From positions 43,902,275 through 43,966,274 of the forward strand of contig OZ005649.1 of the NCBI GenBank assembly GCA_963930645.1: 64,000 bases of DNA, given 5' to 3'. The position numbers and the translations under genes were made by a program. The notes beneath the pieces were generated by a model. It was not told where the DNA came from. It was given only the letters and a program-made list of their open reading frames with translations, and searched no databases. The DNA is from Salticus scenicus. Its lineage: Eukaryota > Arthropoda > Arachnida > Araneae > Salticidae. Every line of letters begins with the position of its first letter. Positions within the stretch are counted from its first letter, which is position 1. Below are positions 1 through 10,758 of the stretch, piece after piece.

Positions 1-480
1 TTTCTTTGTGTCCCTGTAAAAAAACTATAAGTGCTAGATTCTCCAAAATCTATACAGATTGAGTATTTGTGATCTATAATATGTGTATAAAATTTTTGCT
101 CAATTGAATAAGGCGTTTAGATGCTATTGCACTTTTAAGATTTTGCTCCCATAGGCCATAATGATAAAGAATTTTTCTTTGTGTCCCTGTAAAAAAACTA
201 TAAGTGCTAGATTCACCAAAATCTATAGGGTTCGTACTATGGTGACTTACAATATGCGTACCAACTTTCAGGTTAATCGAACGAAGCGTTTAGACGCTAG
301 CGTGTTCACCCACAGACATACACACATACACACATACACACACACATACATACATCATCGTAAAAATAGTGAAAACGGACTCAGGGGACCTCAAAACGTA
401 TAGAAACATCAAAATCTCGAATTCGGATTTTTGACATGATTACAATACTTTCCTCACTATAGTGTTCGGAAAGTAAAAAG
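1..480 (-). mobile_element. Hairpin-headed tandem-repeat element, copy alpha-1 (Helentron/HINE-like), truncated by window edge
   Basis: Read on the minus strand this starts with an imperfect hairpin (arms ACTTTCC/GGAAAGT at 447-453 and 468-474, enclosing the palindrome CACTATAGTG). A ~100-bp leader follows, then a CATA/CACA microsatellite (313-355), then tandem units of about 173 bp containing the phrase TTTGTGTCCCTGTAAAAAA (copies near 1 and 175). The same leader, microsatellite and units recur at 53813-55322 plus 61970-62113, which shows a dispersed family. The plan (5' hairpin, microsatellite, tandem block) is that of DINE-1/HINE-type non-autonomous Helentrons. Membership is inferred from architecture; no transposase is encoded. 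Short ORFs in the units have no recognisable product. Confidence 0.6.
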
Positions 481-483
481 TAA

Positions 484-1895
484 AGTATTGTTGATTTTTT
501 CCCTCCTGAAATTCTCTTTCTAATGCCGTTATAAATAATTGTACACAAAAATGGTTGTTGCCTAAACGTCAGTGGAGGTCCTCTTTTGAGACTCAAAAAG
601 ATTTTGGGTTCCGTCTGTGTGTCTGTCTGTCGCGCGATAGCGGCCGCAAAAATCCCGCCATTGACTTGAAATTTGGTACACATGTTCATGATCCCCACGA
701 AATTAGCTGTGCAGGTTTGGGTGTGCATTCCATTTGTAGTTCGTGCACAGGGACACGCCAAAGTGTTTCTTATCATAATGGCCTATGGGAAGAATTTGTA
801 TGTTTCGCGATAGCGGCCGCAAAAATCACAATATTCACTGGCAATTTGGTACGTGTGTTCACGAGCTCAACAGAAATAGTTGTATAGTGTTAGGTGTATA
901 TTCCATTTGTCGCTTGTGTACAGGGAGACGCCAAAGTGTTTCTTATCATTACGGCCTATGTTAAGAATTTGTATGTTCCGCAATCGCAGCCGCAAAAATC
1001 CTTCGATTGACTTGCAAGTTGGCACACTCGTTCAATCTTTGCATATAAATAGCTGTATAATTTTTTATTGCTATATTGTTTATAAACTGTGCACAGGGAC
1101 ACGCCAACATTCTTAACATTACGGCGTATGGGGTGAATTTCGTTTAAACGCATTTTAACATCATTACTTTGCAATCAACAAAATGAAATTAGCATATGTG
1201 AGTAAGATGCTTAAACTTATGTTGTTTGAAGAAAATGTGTGCTCTTAGGCCTTCTAATTAATGTACAGGACCTTACAAAAGTGTTCTGACAATGTCACGT
1301 AGTCATCCAAACGATGTTAAATTTGGAACAATTATTAATTTTAAACGCAAAATAAGCTGAATAGTTTTTACTGGTGTATACAATGGTTTTGGTTCGTTTA
1401 CAGGGACACAGAAAAGAATTTTATGACATTAGAGCCTATGGACAATTTTCTATTTAAGCGGATGTTAATGTGTTTATGCTCCATTGTAAAGAATGAAATT
1501 AACATACATTGTAAAGATGCTTAAAAGCATGTTTACTCTTAAAAAAGATATGTATAGACTAAATAATTTATTTATGGGACCACACAAAAGAATTCCGATG
1601 ACGTACTGTAATCATCCAAATGATGTTAAATTAGTCTGAAAAAATAATAAATTATAATTAATTAGGTGTAATCTTATTATTGCCGTATATAATAATTTTG
1701 GCTACTTTTCCGGGATTCATAAAAGAATTTCGTACTATTACGGTCTATAGTCGGTATTTCTTAAAAGTATATTTTAACATGGTTACATCCCTATTAAATA
1801 TAAGGGAATTTTACTGGAATTGTAAAAGCATGTGTTTTCGGTGGAAAGGTGTGGGAATAGAATTGATAATTAGTTTACAGAGTTACGCAAAATTA

Positions 1896-1937
<42 letters not shown>

Positions 1938-1960
1938 TTTCAAAATTTTTAATTTGGAAG
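484..1960 (+). repeat. Diverged inverted copy (alpha-3) of the ~173-bp tandem-unit family
   Basis: Head to head with the preceding element. After a leader and a short GTCTGT run (~610-632), units spaced 173 bp are marked by CGGCCGC at 641 and 814 (CAGCCGC at 987) and by CAGGGACAC-like phrases at 748, 921, 1094, 1267, 1401 and 1575. The phrase is the reverse complement of the alpha-1 unit core. Copies become less alike to the right, ending near a (TTA)n run at 1895-1938. No coding function is seen. Confidence 0.55.
1895..1938. repeat. (TTA)n microsatellite
   Basis: Uninterrupted TTA triplets at the decayed end of the tandem array. From here to 2585 only AT-rich sequence with poly-T (~2000-2018) and poly-A (~2380-2403) tracts is seen. 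Confidence 0.9.
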
Positions 1961-2585
1961 TGTAGGAAAGAAATTCGTATAAATGATATACAATAAGATT
2001 TTTTTTTTTTTTTTTTTTACGAATTATTGTGAAATTGATTTTTAATAAAAGTGTGTTTATAATAGTAATAATCAGCTAGAAAAGAAGTTTTATATGCTTT
2101 AAAACGTAAACGATTCGTGTTACTTCTGCAAAGTCACCTTGACTGACTACATGTGCACACATTAGACAGCTTTGTACATGAATAGTAGTTGCGGCAACAA
2201 AGTACCCCTCTCATCATCATGCGTTCGTTTGCGCTCATGCTTTCTTATGTGAAACAATCATTTTCTATTTCCTCCTCCCAATATTGTTTATGAATTAAGA
2301 TATGCCCTGTATATAGTAAATTACACAGGATTAGATATTAGGTTGGTTTGAAATTCCCTATTGTTTGCTGCTAACTTGAAAAAAAAAAAAAAAAAAAAAA
2401 AAAGAAAGAAAATTGCTTTGCTACGTTAATGAAAATTGCTTATGTTAGTAAAAATTATAAAATTATCATTGCCATTGTTGCGTACGGTTAGGAATAAAAA
2501 CAGTCACACAAAAGTCCAAAATTAATAAAAAGAAGCAATCATTTAATAACAATAATAATAGTGAAGAATACAGAATCCTTCTTAC

Positions 2586-2780
2586 CATATAATATCTAAC
2601 TTTGCTAGAAAATATGATAAAATAATTTAGTAAGAAGACAACCAAAATTGTTACAATTCCAAACGTTATTGAAGCAATAGGAAACCCTGCGGCGTATTTC
2701 AAACCTCGACCTTCCGTAAAGAAATTCTTCAGAAAATTATAGGCAAACACACCTAAGAGGAAGAAAAAAGCTCCTCCAAT
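2586..2780 (-). CDS. Probable internal exon of an unidentified multi-pass membrane protein
   Basis: On the minus strand a pyrimidine-rich tract and CAG (2783-2781) precede an open 195-bp segment of 65 codons. It ends in ATG followed directly by the donor GTAAGA (2585 downward), so both boundaries look like spliceosomal sites. The translation has two strongly hydrophobic stretches (around GGAFFFLLGVFAYNF and SITFGIVTILVVFLLNYFI) joined by a short charged loop (TEGRG), as in two adjacent transmembrane helices. I do not recognise the family; a four-helix claudin/TMEM-type protein is possible. The exon starts and ends in phase 0. It may belong with the phase-0 first coding exon at 12883-12984, same strand, which would make 2781-12882 largely intron filled with transposons. 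That link is inference. Confidence 0.55.
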
Positions 2781-2829
2781 CTGAAAAAAAAGTTCACAAA
2801 TTTAGTCTTTTTTTTCTTTTATAATTCAA

Positions 2830-3040
2830 ATATATATATATATATGTATACAGGGTATATCCGAAATCCTTCAAAAGTAAAGAGGGATGATAGTACTCAT
2901 CAAGACTAACAAAAACTGCAACGACTATACTTTTTGAAAGCCCGGGACACTGGGGCTATTTGGAGCTCCCCCCCCCCCCCTGCTTTACAGAGTTTACCAA
3001 AATGCCCTCAAAAAGTTTTCACACACAAATAAATAAATAG

Positions 3041-3078
<38 letters not shown>

Positions 3079-3170
3079 AAGCAATTTATGCTGTGTAGTA
3101 GATTTTTTTAATTTCTCCTTCGGTTATATGTTCTACTTCACCAGTTTTTTTTTTTTTTTTTTTTTTTTTT
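2830..3170. repeat. AT-rich intronic filler with (TA)n and poly-T tracts
   Basis: Contains (TA)n at 2830-2845 and 3044-3076, a C-run near 2970-2980 and poly-T at 3147-3170. No gene seen. Confidence 0.8.
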
Positions 3171-3399
3171 TATCAATACATAAGAAAATCATTTGTTTTA
3201 AACTGAAGACAACCGAAAAACGGATAACATGCTGGTCAGTCAATTGAAATGTGATCTTAGTTTCGGAGATTAGAGACAAAATTTAACAATTTTTTAGTAT
3301 CTTTAATATACTTTATAGAGAGTATTAATCAGTTTTTGTTTTAGTTACATACCTTGCGTGAAAATTTATGCTATTACATTCCAGTTTTTGGAAGTGAGG

Positions 3400-3475
3400 C
3401 CCTCTAAATTTGAAGGCCCTGGGCCAGTGCCCCGTGTGCCCGTGCCATAATCTAGCTCTGAGTGGAACATGTCGC
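3400..3475 (-). repeat. Fragment of a hAT-type terminal repeat family
   Basis: The minus strand reads a phrase of the type GGGCACTGGCCCAGGGCCTT. A diverged relative (GGGGCACGTGCCAGGGGC) sits at 30298-30320. Such phrases are typical hAT-type ends in arthropods (from memory). No partner end or TSD found. Confidence 0.3.
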
Positions 3476-3599
3476 AAATGGCTTTTAATTGGGGAAAATA
3501 ACAAAAATGTATAAGCATCAAGATCTGGCATTCTGTTTTTTTTTTTTTTGCGGAATTTTCTAGTAGCGAAAAACTTTTTCTTCTACGTTGTACATATCA

Positions 3600-4342
3600 G
3601 GTCAGAAAGAGATACCGAAAACCTACGACAAGGGCCAATAAAACCTGTGAACAAGAACACACGTATGCAATTTTGCCACCATCTCAGAATCGGAAAAACA
3701 AACGCAATTATGCAACATCCATGAGTTGTAGGTAGATGGACTGTGATTGACGATGTCCAGTATGATTGTGAGAGCTTGTTGTTTATGATCGCTGCTGAGT
3801 TTCACAATTTGCCGACTGCCAGTACGCGAGCACTTGTAGCAGGTGTTGAGCACATGTCAGTGTGGAGAGCTTTGCATAGTGAACGGATGCATTCATTTCA
3901 CATACAGAAGTAAGACTACTATATAACAGGCTGAATCGTTCGCCGCCATTTGTACGTCAAGTCCGTCATTGCTAAACCTAAAACTACCATATAACACTAT
4001 TATATGAGACTATATAAGACTATTATATAGTAATCTTAGGTTTAGCAATGACGGACTTGAAGGACAAATGGCAGAGAATGATTCAGCCTGTTATATAGTA
4101 GTCTTATACAGAAGGTTCAAACTCTTGACGAAATAGATTATCACCGTCGGTTGTAATTCGTGCGCTGGATAATGAATACAATAACAAATGATCCACAATT
4201 TACCTCCTCTTAAGGTTACATAAACCCCAGATGCTATGTTCAACAAGCACAATGAGGGTGTTTGGTCTGGAGAGAATCGACATGCCCTTGTTCTGTGAGA
4301 TGCTCAACATTTGTATAAGCATGTGCGGCATTCTTGGTGATA
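3600..4342 (+). pseudogene. DDE (Tc1/mariner-type) transposase relic, N-terminal and central part
   Basis: Coding remnants follow the order of a widespread arthropod DDE transposase. A helix-turn-helix segment (ASTRALVAGVEHMSVWRALH, ~3806-3868) is followed, past an inserted MITE at 3911-4106, by a stretch around 4107-4170. Then comes a segment near 4230-4342 with the phrase VWSGENRHA, which lies upstream of the catalytic region in that family. Stops and frameshifts occur throughout (for example TGA codons near 4298 and 4338), so it is dead. The reading frame runs across both insertions when they are ignored, which dates them after the transposase copy. The 5' limit is approximate. Confidence 0.6.
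3911..4106. mobile_element. hAT-type MITE with ~80-bp TIRs and 8-bp TSD
   Basis: A 196-bp near-palindrome: the left end TAAGACTACTATATAACAGG is mirrored at the right end, and the inverted repeats extend ~80 bp on each side. It is flanked by perfect 8-bp duplications TACAGAAG at 3903-3910 and 4107-4114. An 8-bp TSD is characteristic of hAT elements. No ORF; non-autonomous. It sits inside the transposase relic. Confidence 0.85.
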
Positions 4343-4619
4343 TAGTAAAAACTCTCTAAGTTGGACCCCTATGGTTCCAGGAAAAAGTGTCCAGCTGAGA
4401 GAGGTGTCCAACTTATTGGGGTGTTTGCATTTTTCGATTTAATTAAACTGTATCTGTGCATGCTTTATAACCTCTAATCATATCTAAATATAACATTATT
4501 AAGTATTCACGACTTGTGTACAAAAAAATGATAAATTTGCCAATTTAAAATCTGAATTTAAGCTGGTATGTTGTGTCCATAATAATATTTTCCTTTATAA
4601 TTCTTTATATAACAGCATC

Positions 4620-5010
4620 ACCTACCAGTTAACATGCACGAAAATTTAATTAACATAGCTTCTCACAATAAAGATTTTGCATATTAAGTTTAGTGCAATT
4701 TAATCCAATAGACTCTGAGAAAGTCATATGAAAAATCGCAAAATGTGAGTAAGTGTAGCACCGCCTGTCTGCTGATATGCAGCCAAATTAAGCTAACATT
4801 CATTTTTATAATAGCCATCTCATATATGAAGTTTAGTTAATCTATTAGCTATAGAAACTGACGATATAGTTTTACTGTGAACGGGGAAAACTGCAGCACA
4901 ACAGCGACCATTTGTTGGTTGATATGCACCCAATTTGAATCAGCATCGTTTTTCACTATAAAACTCTCACATATTAAGTTTAGTGCAATTTTACACTCAA
5001 GTTAAAACTT
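4620..5010 (-). repeat. Decayed fragment of the beta repeat family
   Basis: Phrases such as AGCACCGCCTGTCTGCTGAT (~4757) and the following ~100 bp align by eye with the internal tandem units of the beta elements at 46103-46950 and 49957-50950. Ends are missing. Confidence 0.45.
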
Positions 5011-5474
5011 GGTAGGAAAAGTAAAAGGGAGAAATGAAAAGGAACCCTAACAAGCAAAATATATTGTCTAATGCCCATTTTGATACAGTCTAAGTAAAAA
5101 CATGCATGTAGGCTTCCTGCTGGGTATTTCCTGAAGAAAAGGACAAGGACAATGCATGCAAATCAACAAATAGAAAAACTCTGACATTATACGCTAAATT
5201 GCAGTAATTAGTAATGCTTCAATTGAAGCAAAGAAATATTTTTTATAAAATAAGACAGAGGTGAATATATTGTGACAAGAAACATTGTTTTTTAGATATT
5301 TACAGCTATTTCTACGAGGAATAAGTAAAATTTCTATTTAAAAAAAAAGTGAGAAAACGGAAAGTTTTATTTCTTTTCCCCCAAATTCTTATGTACTTAC
5401 TGTCATGTTTGTGAATCTCAAGCTAATAAAAAATGCGCCTCCATTTTAAGGTAAATATAAGCTTTTTCATTTGT

Positions 5475-5545
5475 CTCTCCGTGGCTGAGGTAGTTAGAGC
5501 ACCGTGTCAGTAACGCGGTGGTCGAGCGTTCGAAAGTCCGGAGTG
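5475..5545 (+). tRNA. tRNA-Thr-like pseudogene or SINE head
   Basis: A 71-nt sequence with an A box (GTGGCTGAGGTAGTTAGAGC), a paired anticodon arm (CCGTG/CGCGG) around a 7-nt loop TCAGTAA whose centre AGT would read Thr, and a B box-like GTTCGAAAGTCC. Acceptor arms CTCTCCG/CGGAGTG pair at 6 of 7 positions. The T-stem does not pair properly and position 33 is C rather than U, so a functional tRNA is unlikely. A tRNA-derived SINE head is equally possible. Confidence 0.4.
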
Positions 5546-5649
5546 TTAATTTTTGCAGATAATGAGTAGAAAAGATGTTAATTGATAAAAGAAAATTTTT
5601 TGTTGACTACACAGTATCCTAAGAATTTTGGAAGAGTTTTATTAAGAAG

Positions 5650-5688
<39 letters not shown>

Positions 5689-6412
5689 CGAATGCTGAAA
5701 TTTAAGACAAAAATTTAGTATTCAAGCATAAAAATGTTTTATAAAAATTAACTCATCGATAAATTCACATAGTAGTACACAAACATATTTAAAATATTTT
5801 TTAAAACTCAAAATTAAAAAATTGTTTGCAGAGAGCAACATTGTATGCATATTTTTATAATTCTAAAACAATTATGCAGTTATTTACAAAAAAAAAAAAA
5901 AAAAAAAAAAAAAGTTTTTATGCATATTTACGTTTGTAATGACCGATAGATGGCATAACCAGAGCAATAACTAATGGCCAATCATAGCAATGCATCGGTC
6001 AATGGATGAAATGCCTCAGAAATTTTTTTTTTAACTCGATCAAGCGTGTATCAAATCTTCGACTGCCTTACCGCCTAGACTTTCGTGGTTTATAAAAGAG
6101 TACAAATTCTTTTCCGCTGAAATTTATCATTTCATCTTTATACAAAAAAATTTGCAAAATCATAACTTCGAAAAGATTTATGTGATATGATACATTAAGA
6201 ATTTATGTTTTAAAAGATTTTTAAATAGATTATTTCCTATCTCCTCGGGTAAAATATCAAACTTAGGGTAGTATTTGAATGTCCAACTTTCAAGTTAAAG
6301 GTGTGTCCAACTTATAGAGGTTGGACATAACGTTAATCTTATATGGATACATTCTGTTCCGAGAAAAAATGTCTAACTTATAGGGGTTTCCAATTTGACA
6401 GGTTTCACTGTA

Positions 6413-6870
6413 ACCTGGTGGGCCCGTATTTGCTGCCTGACCGTGTTATTGTCGTAACATGTCTCAGTTTCATGCGGAATATCCTAGCAAGTTTTCTGCC
6501 TGCTTCACCTGCCGGCGTACAACGACACATTTGGTACACGCACGATGATACTCCATTCCATTTTAGTCTCACGTGCGTAACCACCACGGTGACTTTTATT
6601 CGGCAAGATGGAATTGGACATGATGGCCCTATTGCTTGTCCCCACGCTCATTTGATCCTTTGAATTACTTCTTCTGACAACAGCTGATGTCACTCATTTA
6701 TGAGACGCCAGTGGAGACACCAAAATAATTAACAATAAGAATTATAGCCGCTGCAGCAGAAACTGCGCTTATCTTCGAGCTCATTCTCCAATCATTCCTC
6801 CGTCGCGTACACTGAGCAATAATAATCGCAAGCGGCACTTTGAACAATTGTTTTGAAATTGTTGTTTACC
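6413..6870 (+). pseudogene. DDE transposase relic, C-terminal part
   Basis: Continuation of the relic ending at 4342. After the TA at 6411-6412 the frame reads LVGPYLLPDR, then a stretch with HIWYTHDDTPFHFS (family counterpart: the catalytic-Asp phrase resembling MHDGAPAHF) and GHDGPIACP. After stops, a tail resembling YETPVETPK follows (~6697-6724). The catalytic phrase is degenerate and several stops follow 6663. Continuity with the upstream half is in frame across the 2-kb insertion. Confidence 0.6.
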
Positions 6871-7256
6871 CTGATATGTTTTGCAAGTAATCTGTGAAAT
6901 AAATGTCTTCTCTGTTGTTTTACTGTTTTTTTTTTTTTTTTTCCTTGTCTCACTTTGTTTAGCTGTAGACTCATTTTCATACTTTAAACAAAATTTTCTA
7001 TTCCTGCTCAATTGCAGTTTTTGTTAGTCCTTGAGTACTGTTATCCTTCTAAGTTCGTTGAAGGATTTCGGATACATCTTGTCTATATTATTTAAAATAT
7101 ATATATATATACTCTATAACAAAAAAAGCGACGCACAAAGAAGGAGTTATCCGAATGGGACAAAAATTGGTAGGTGGAGAAAAACAGTTGATTATAGTTT
7201 CAGAAATTTAGAAAGATTTAATCAAGAGAAAGAGCCTCACAAAGTAAACAAGTCAA

Positions 7257-7469
7257 TAACGCGTTGATTCACTTCTGGCCCTTAGGTACGCAATTATTCG
7301 ACTTGGTAATAATTGATAGAGTTGGTAGATGTGCTCCTGTGAAGTATCGTGGCAAATTCTGTCCAACTGGTGCTTTAGATTGGTAAAATCCCGAGCTGGT
7401 TGTAGGACCTTTTTTATGATGCTCCAAACGTCCTCAGTGGAAGAAAGATCCGGGGACTGAGCTCAACCC
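7257..7469 (-). pseudogene. Tc1-family transposase, C-terminal fragment
   Basis: About 70 codons open without a stop on the minus strand, ending at a TGA/TAA region near 7257. The N-terminal phrase SPDLSSTEDVWSIIKKVLQP corresponds to the segment around the third catalytic acid of Tc1 transposases (SPDLNPIENVW type). LPSRIIAYLRARSES resembles the usual C-terminus. Downstream, ~7105-7150 reads CTCCTTCTTTGTGCGTCGC and a TTATAGAGTATATA end, as in Tc1 3' termini at TA targets. The upstream two-thirds of the gene is absent. Confidence 0.65.
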
Positions 7470-7499
7470 CATTTCACTGAGCCGCCTATTAAGGGTCTT

Positions 7500-8500
7500 T
7501 AAGTCAATGAAGTACGGGTCATTCCATGTCAAATCATCCAGAATTTTTAAAAAATGACACCCACCGACTCCGATTTTGATGAAAATTTTTACAGTTATAG
7601 AACTTTTCATGCTGATTCTAGAAATGTCAATTATTTTGAGATCAGTGAAGTAGTTTTCAAGTTATCAGCATTTAAATACATGCCAAAATGGCTGCCTGAC
7701 GGCCATGCTGAATGTTGCATATAAAAATAAAATGCTTGTATCTCCTCTCATTTTTAACATAGAATCTTCAAATTTTTTTTTGACTTGTTTAGAATAAAAT
7801 AAAGTTTATTTAGTGTAAATTTTGTTTTACCAAATCCTATCAATTATTTAGGACAGTGACTTCTTCGATCATTTTTTAAATATACAAGCTAAATAACTTT
7901 AACATATAATTTCCACCATTGCCCCTTCTTCAATTTTCACCAAATTTTGTATACAGACAACCCAATGTATGTTCTCATATCTGATGAAAAAAAAATTGAT
8001 GGGCAGTTCGCAGGCATTTGAGTAAAAATAGAAATTTTTGTAATTTCTCAAATGTGTAATACTCATTTTTTGAAAATTTAATTTATTTATCAATAAAACT
8101 TAAATTGTAATTTTATAGAAATGCAAATTTAAAAACGTTCAAGAATCTGTGAAATGTGTTGAATATTAATTCAGTTTGACTAATTATTAGAAAAGAAATT
8201 GCTAGGAAACAAATTATTACTCTTTCAGAACGGCTGTCAGAAGACTTTACCAGAAGACTAGGATTTAGCCAATCAGATGAAGTTTTCTTGCCAGAAGTGT
8301 ATTATTATAGCTAATCAAATCAATCTGCTTGCCAGTAGTCTTTGCCAGAAGACTAGTTCTTAGCATATCAAATTAACTTATTAAGAAGATGAGTTTTTCA
8401 ACCCTTTACTTTAGAATTTTATGCTTGATATTTTTTTTTAGTATGAGAGTTGTATTTTTTTAGATTTATTACTAAGAATTGCTGTATATTGAGTTAAGTA
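7500..8500. other. Non-coding stretch with an unclassified dispersed-repeat-like segment
   Basis: 7500-7900 reads like a known style of arthropod interspersed repeat (phrases TGACACCCACCGACTCCGAT and ATGGCTGCCTGACGGCCATG), but no second copy lies in the window. 8230-8370 holds short imperfect repeats (GCCAGAAGACTAG at two sites, TTGCCAGAAGT/TTGCCAGTAGT between). No convincing ORF. Confidence 0.4.
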
Positions 8501-8519
8501 TTTTATGATAAAAAGCAAA

Positions 8520-10080
8520 TAATGTGTAGCATAGGTGTAAATATCGAGGGTTCAAACTGCAATTTAATAAGTATTCAAGATATTTCTGCATTTTCAGTTA
8601 TAAATAGAGAGCTTATTGAGTTAAGATGCAACCTGCCAGCTGATACTATCTTATCTGTGTGTTCTGGACATAAGGAATACTATCTTCATAAGTACGAAAT
8701 TCGCCAAAAAAAAAAAAAAAAAAATGCTGTAATTTATTTGATTTGCATTTTTCATCCCAATCAGTTAAAAAAAGCATCATTGCGTGTAATAAGTTTAAAT
8801 CAAGCTAAACTTAGAGGAGCAAACTACATATTGATGCCATTCCTGGAAAGAAGCTGTGTTCAGTCTGCAGAAAAAAAGCAACAAAATTATTAGAAAGTGG
8901 TCTGTCTGAATCCAGTGATTCATCTGTAGAAAAAGATTTTTTGAAAGATTTTATGCCACATGTAGCTGAAAAAGAAGCAGATCGAGAAAAACTTAATGAA
9001 TGTTTAACCTCTGTTGGAGTATCTCCATTAAAATTACATGCAGTTGCTGCACACAGTAAAGTATCTGCTGGAAAGCGCAAGCTAAGACAAGCTAAAACTG
9101 CACTGTGAAAGAAAGTTGCTTCAACTTTGAATTTAGAAGAGAATATTCTTACAAGTGAAAGTTCAGATGATGATAAGGAAATCAAAAGAAAAGCTTTCTG
9201 AATTTGATAGACTGATGAAGATGATTAAAGATAAGCTTCCACATGTTAGTCATAGAGAGCAAATTCAAATGCTAACTTTGGTCCCCGAGTCATGGTCAAG
9301 GAAAAATGTAGCTGAGTTTTTTGAAGTTACAGAGTATCAAGTTCAACAATCAAGAAAACTTCTTCAAGAGAAAGGTTTGCTATCCTTTCCAGACATAAGA
9401 ATTGGGAAAAGATTATCCCAAGAAACAATAGAAGCTGTGCATAAATTTCATAAAGAGGACAAATTTTCTCGTCTCATGCCTGGCAAGAAAGATAAAGTAA
9501 GCATTAAAAAGAATGTCTATGGGCAAAACAAAAGAGGTTGCTTCTGTGCAACTTACATTAATTGTAAGTACAATTTCAATCAAACTATAGTTCCAGTGTG
9601 AAAATTGGATTTTCAAAATTCGCCGATTTACGGCTTAAACACTGTAGTGTATTGGCTGGAAGTTCTGGTACATATTCTGTTTACGTGTGTACGATACATC
9701 AAAATATTCAACTCTTATTACAGAAGCAGGATTTGAAAAAAATTACCATGATTTTATGAAAAAATCGGTATGCTGCACAAATAATAGAGACTGTATGTTG
9801 CGTATTTGCAGTAAATGTCCCAATGAAAATACTCTTGAAGATTTCTTAAAATCTAAATTTCCAGATTATGATTCTAATGATACAATTGCCTATAAACAAA
9901 AACAGTGGGTATCCACGGACATGGTAGATTTAACATCTCATGTATCTAGCTTAGAGGATTTCATTAGTCTGTTTGTTAAGAAAATTGAAAAACTCATACC
10001 TCATTCATACATATCAAAATCTCAAAGTACACATTTAAAGAAAAGAAAAGAAGAACTTTCTAACCGTCACACTCGTGCGA
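8520..10080 (+). pseudogene. Broken gene of a repeated, transposon-type protein of unknown function
   Basis: Consecutive coding blocks in shifting frames: an N-terminal block (8522-8890, with a poly-A interruption at ~8705), an acidic block (8890-9105), a helical block with REQIQMLTLVPESWSRKNV and GKRLSQETIEAVHKFHKEDK (9155-9500), and a Cys-containing block with NRDCMLRICSKCPNENT and IAYKQKQWVSTDMVDLTSH (9687-10060). The order and phrases match, from memory, an uncharacterised protein family present in many copies in spiders, aphids and Hydra and probably carried by a DNA transposon. The DDE-like C-terminal half of that family is missing. Several frameshifts and an internal stop (9106) make it a pseudogene. 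Identification is by recollection and needs a search. Confidence 0.5.
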
Positions 10081-10112
10081 CGTAAAACCCAACCAACCAA
10101 CCAACCAACCCA
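10064..10112 (-). repeat. (CCAA)n-tailed short dispersed repeat
   Basis: CACACTCGTGCGACGTAAAA followed by CCAACCAACCAA. Similar GGTTGG-headed phrases occur at 31048-31110 and 31633-31700, suggesting a short interspersed family. Confidence 0.45.
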
Positions 10113-10165
10113 AGTCTAAAGAACATAATTAACAATCTAGATACAACACTAAAAGATAAAAAGAT

Positions 10166-10758
10166 ACAACTATAGTGTTTCCCCACAGCTGAATTTGGCG
10201 ATTTTTCTCTGGCGCCGATTTGAACGATAGCGATGTCGTTCTGAACTGTTTGCGATATAATATGGCAGCCTGCATGCTATTTATTTTGGATTTATGATTT
10301 TATGATTTATAATTTAGCTTATGATTTTATCATTTATGCTGGTACTTACGTATTATCGCAACCAGGCCAAAATTCGCATAAATCGCCAAATTTGACGACC
10401 CTACTTACGGCAACCCTACGTGTTATACGTGGTTTTTCGTAAAGAAATTATTTTGCTTACTGGTTAGATTGAATGCTGTGAAATACTTTAACTAATACTA
10501 ATAATTTAACTAATAATAATAATAACTTAATAATAATAATAATTAATAATAATAATAACTTAATAATAATAACTAATAATAATAATAACTTAATTAATAC
10601 TAATAACTTAACTTTATTACTCAAACTTACAAATCGCGCCAACCTGGTTGCGATAATACGTAAGAACCTTTATGCTATATGATTTTTAGATTTATGATTT
10701 AGCCATAATCGCCAAAAATAAATCGCCAAATTCAGCTGTGGGGAAATACTATAGTTGT
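10166..10758. mobile_element. TIR element, family A/B, 593 bp
   Basis: Ends are inverted copies beginning ACAACTATAGTRTTTCCCC and continuing CAGCTGAATTTGGCGATTT (~38 bp of TIR). The interior contains an AAT/CTTAATAAT low-complexity run (10497-10620) and a second internal inverted segment. A shorter relative with the same ends is at 12390-12651. No clear TSD and no ORF. Confidence 0.7.

Larger units (their letters stand above)
4343..6410. mobile_element. Tigger/pogo-like DNA element inserted at TA
   Basis: Left terminal region TAGTAAAAACTCTCTAAGTT and right terminal region, reverse-complemented CAGTGAAACCTGTCAAATT, are degenerate inverted repeats. TA dinucleotides at 4341-4342 and 6411-6412 match the TA target of Tc1/mariner/pogo elements. 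The terminal 'tension' phrases (GTCCAACTTA blocks at ~4420 and ~6300-6390) resemble pogo/Tigger ends. The 2-kb interior has no long ORF. It carries a decayed repeat (4620-5010), a tRNA-like sequence (5475-5545), poly-T (5652-5683) and poly-A (5888-5913). Non-autonomous or a dead derivative. Confidence 0.65.

Noticed and set aside
161..403. 80-aa ORF (and relatives at 54738 and 55126) with SLCPCKKT
   Set aside because: It is the translation of the tandem unit and its CATA microsatellite, and frames break between units. No sign of protein selection.
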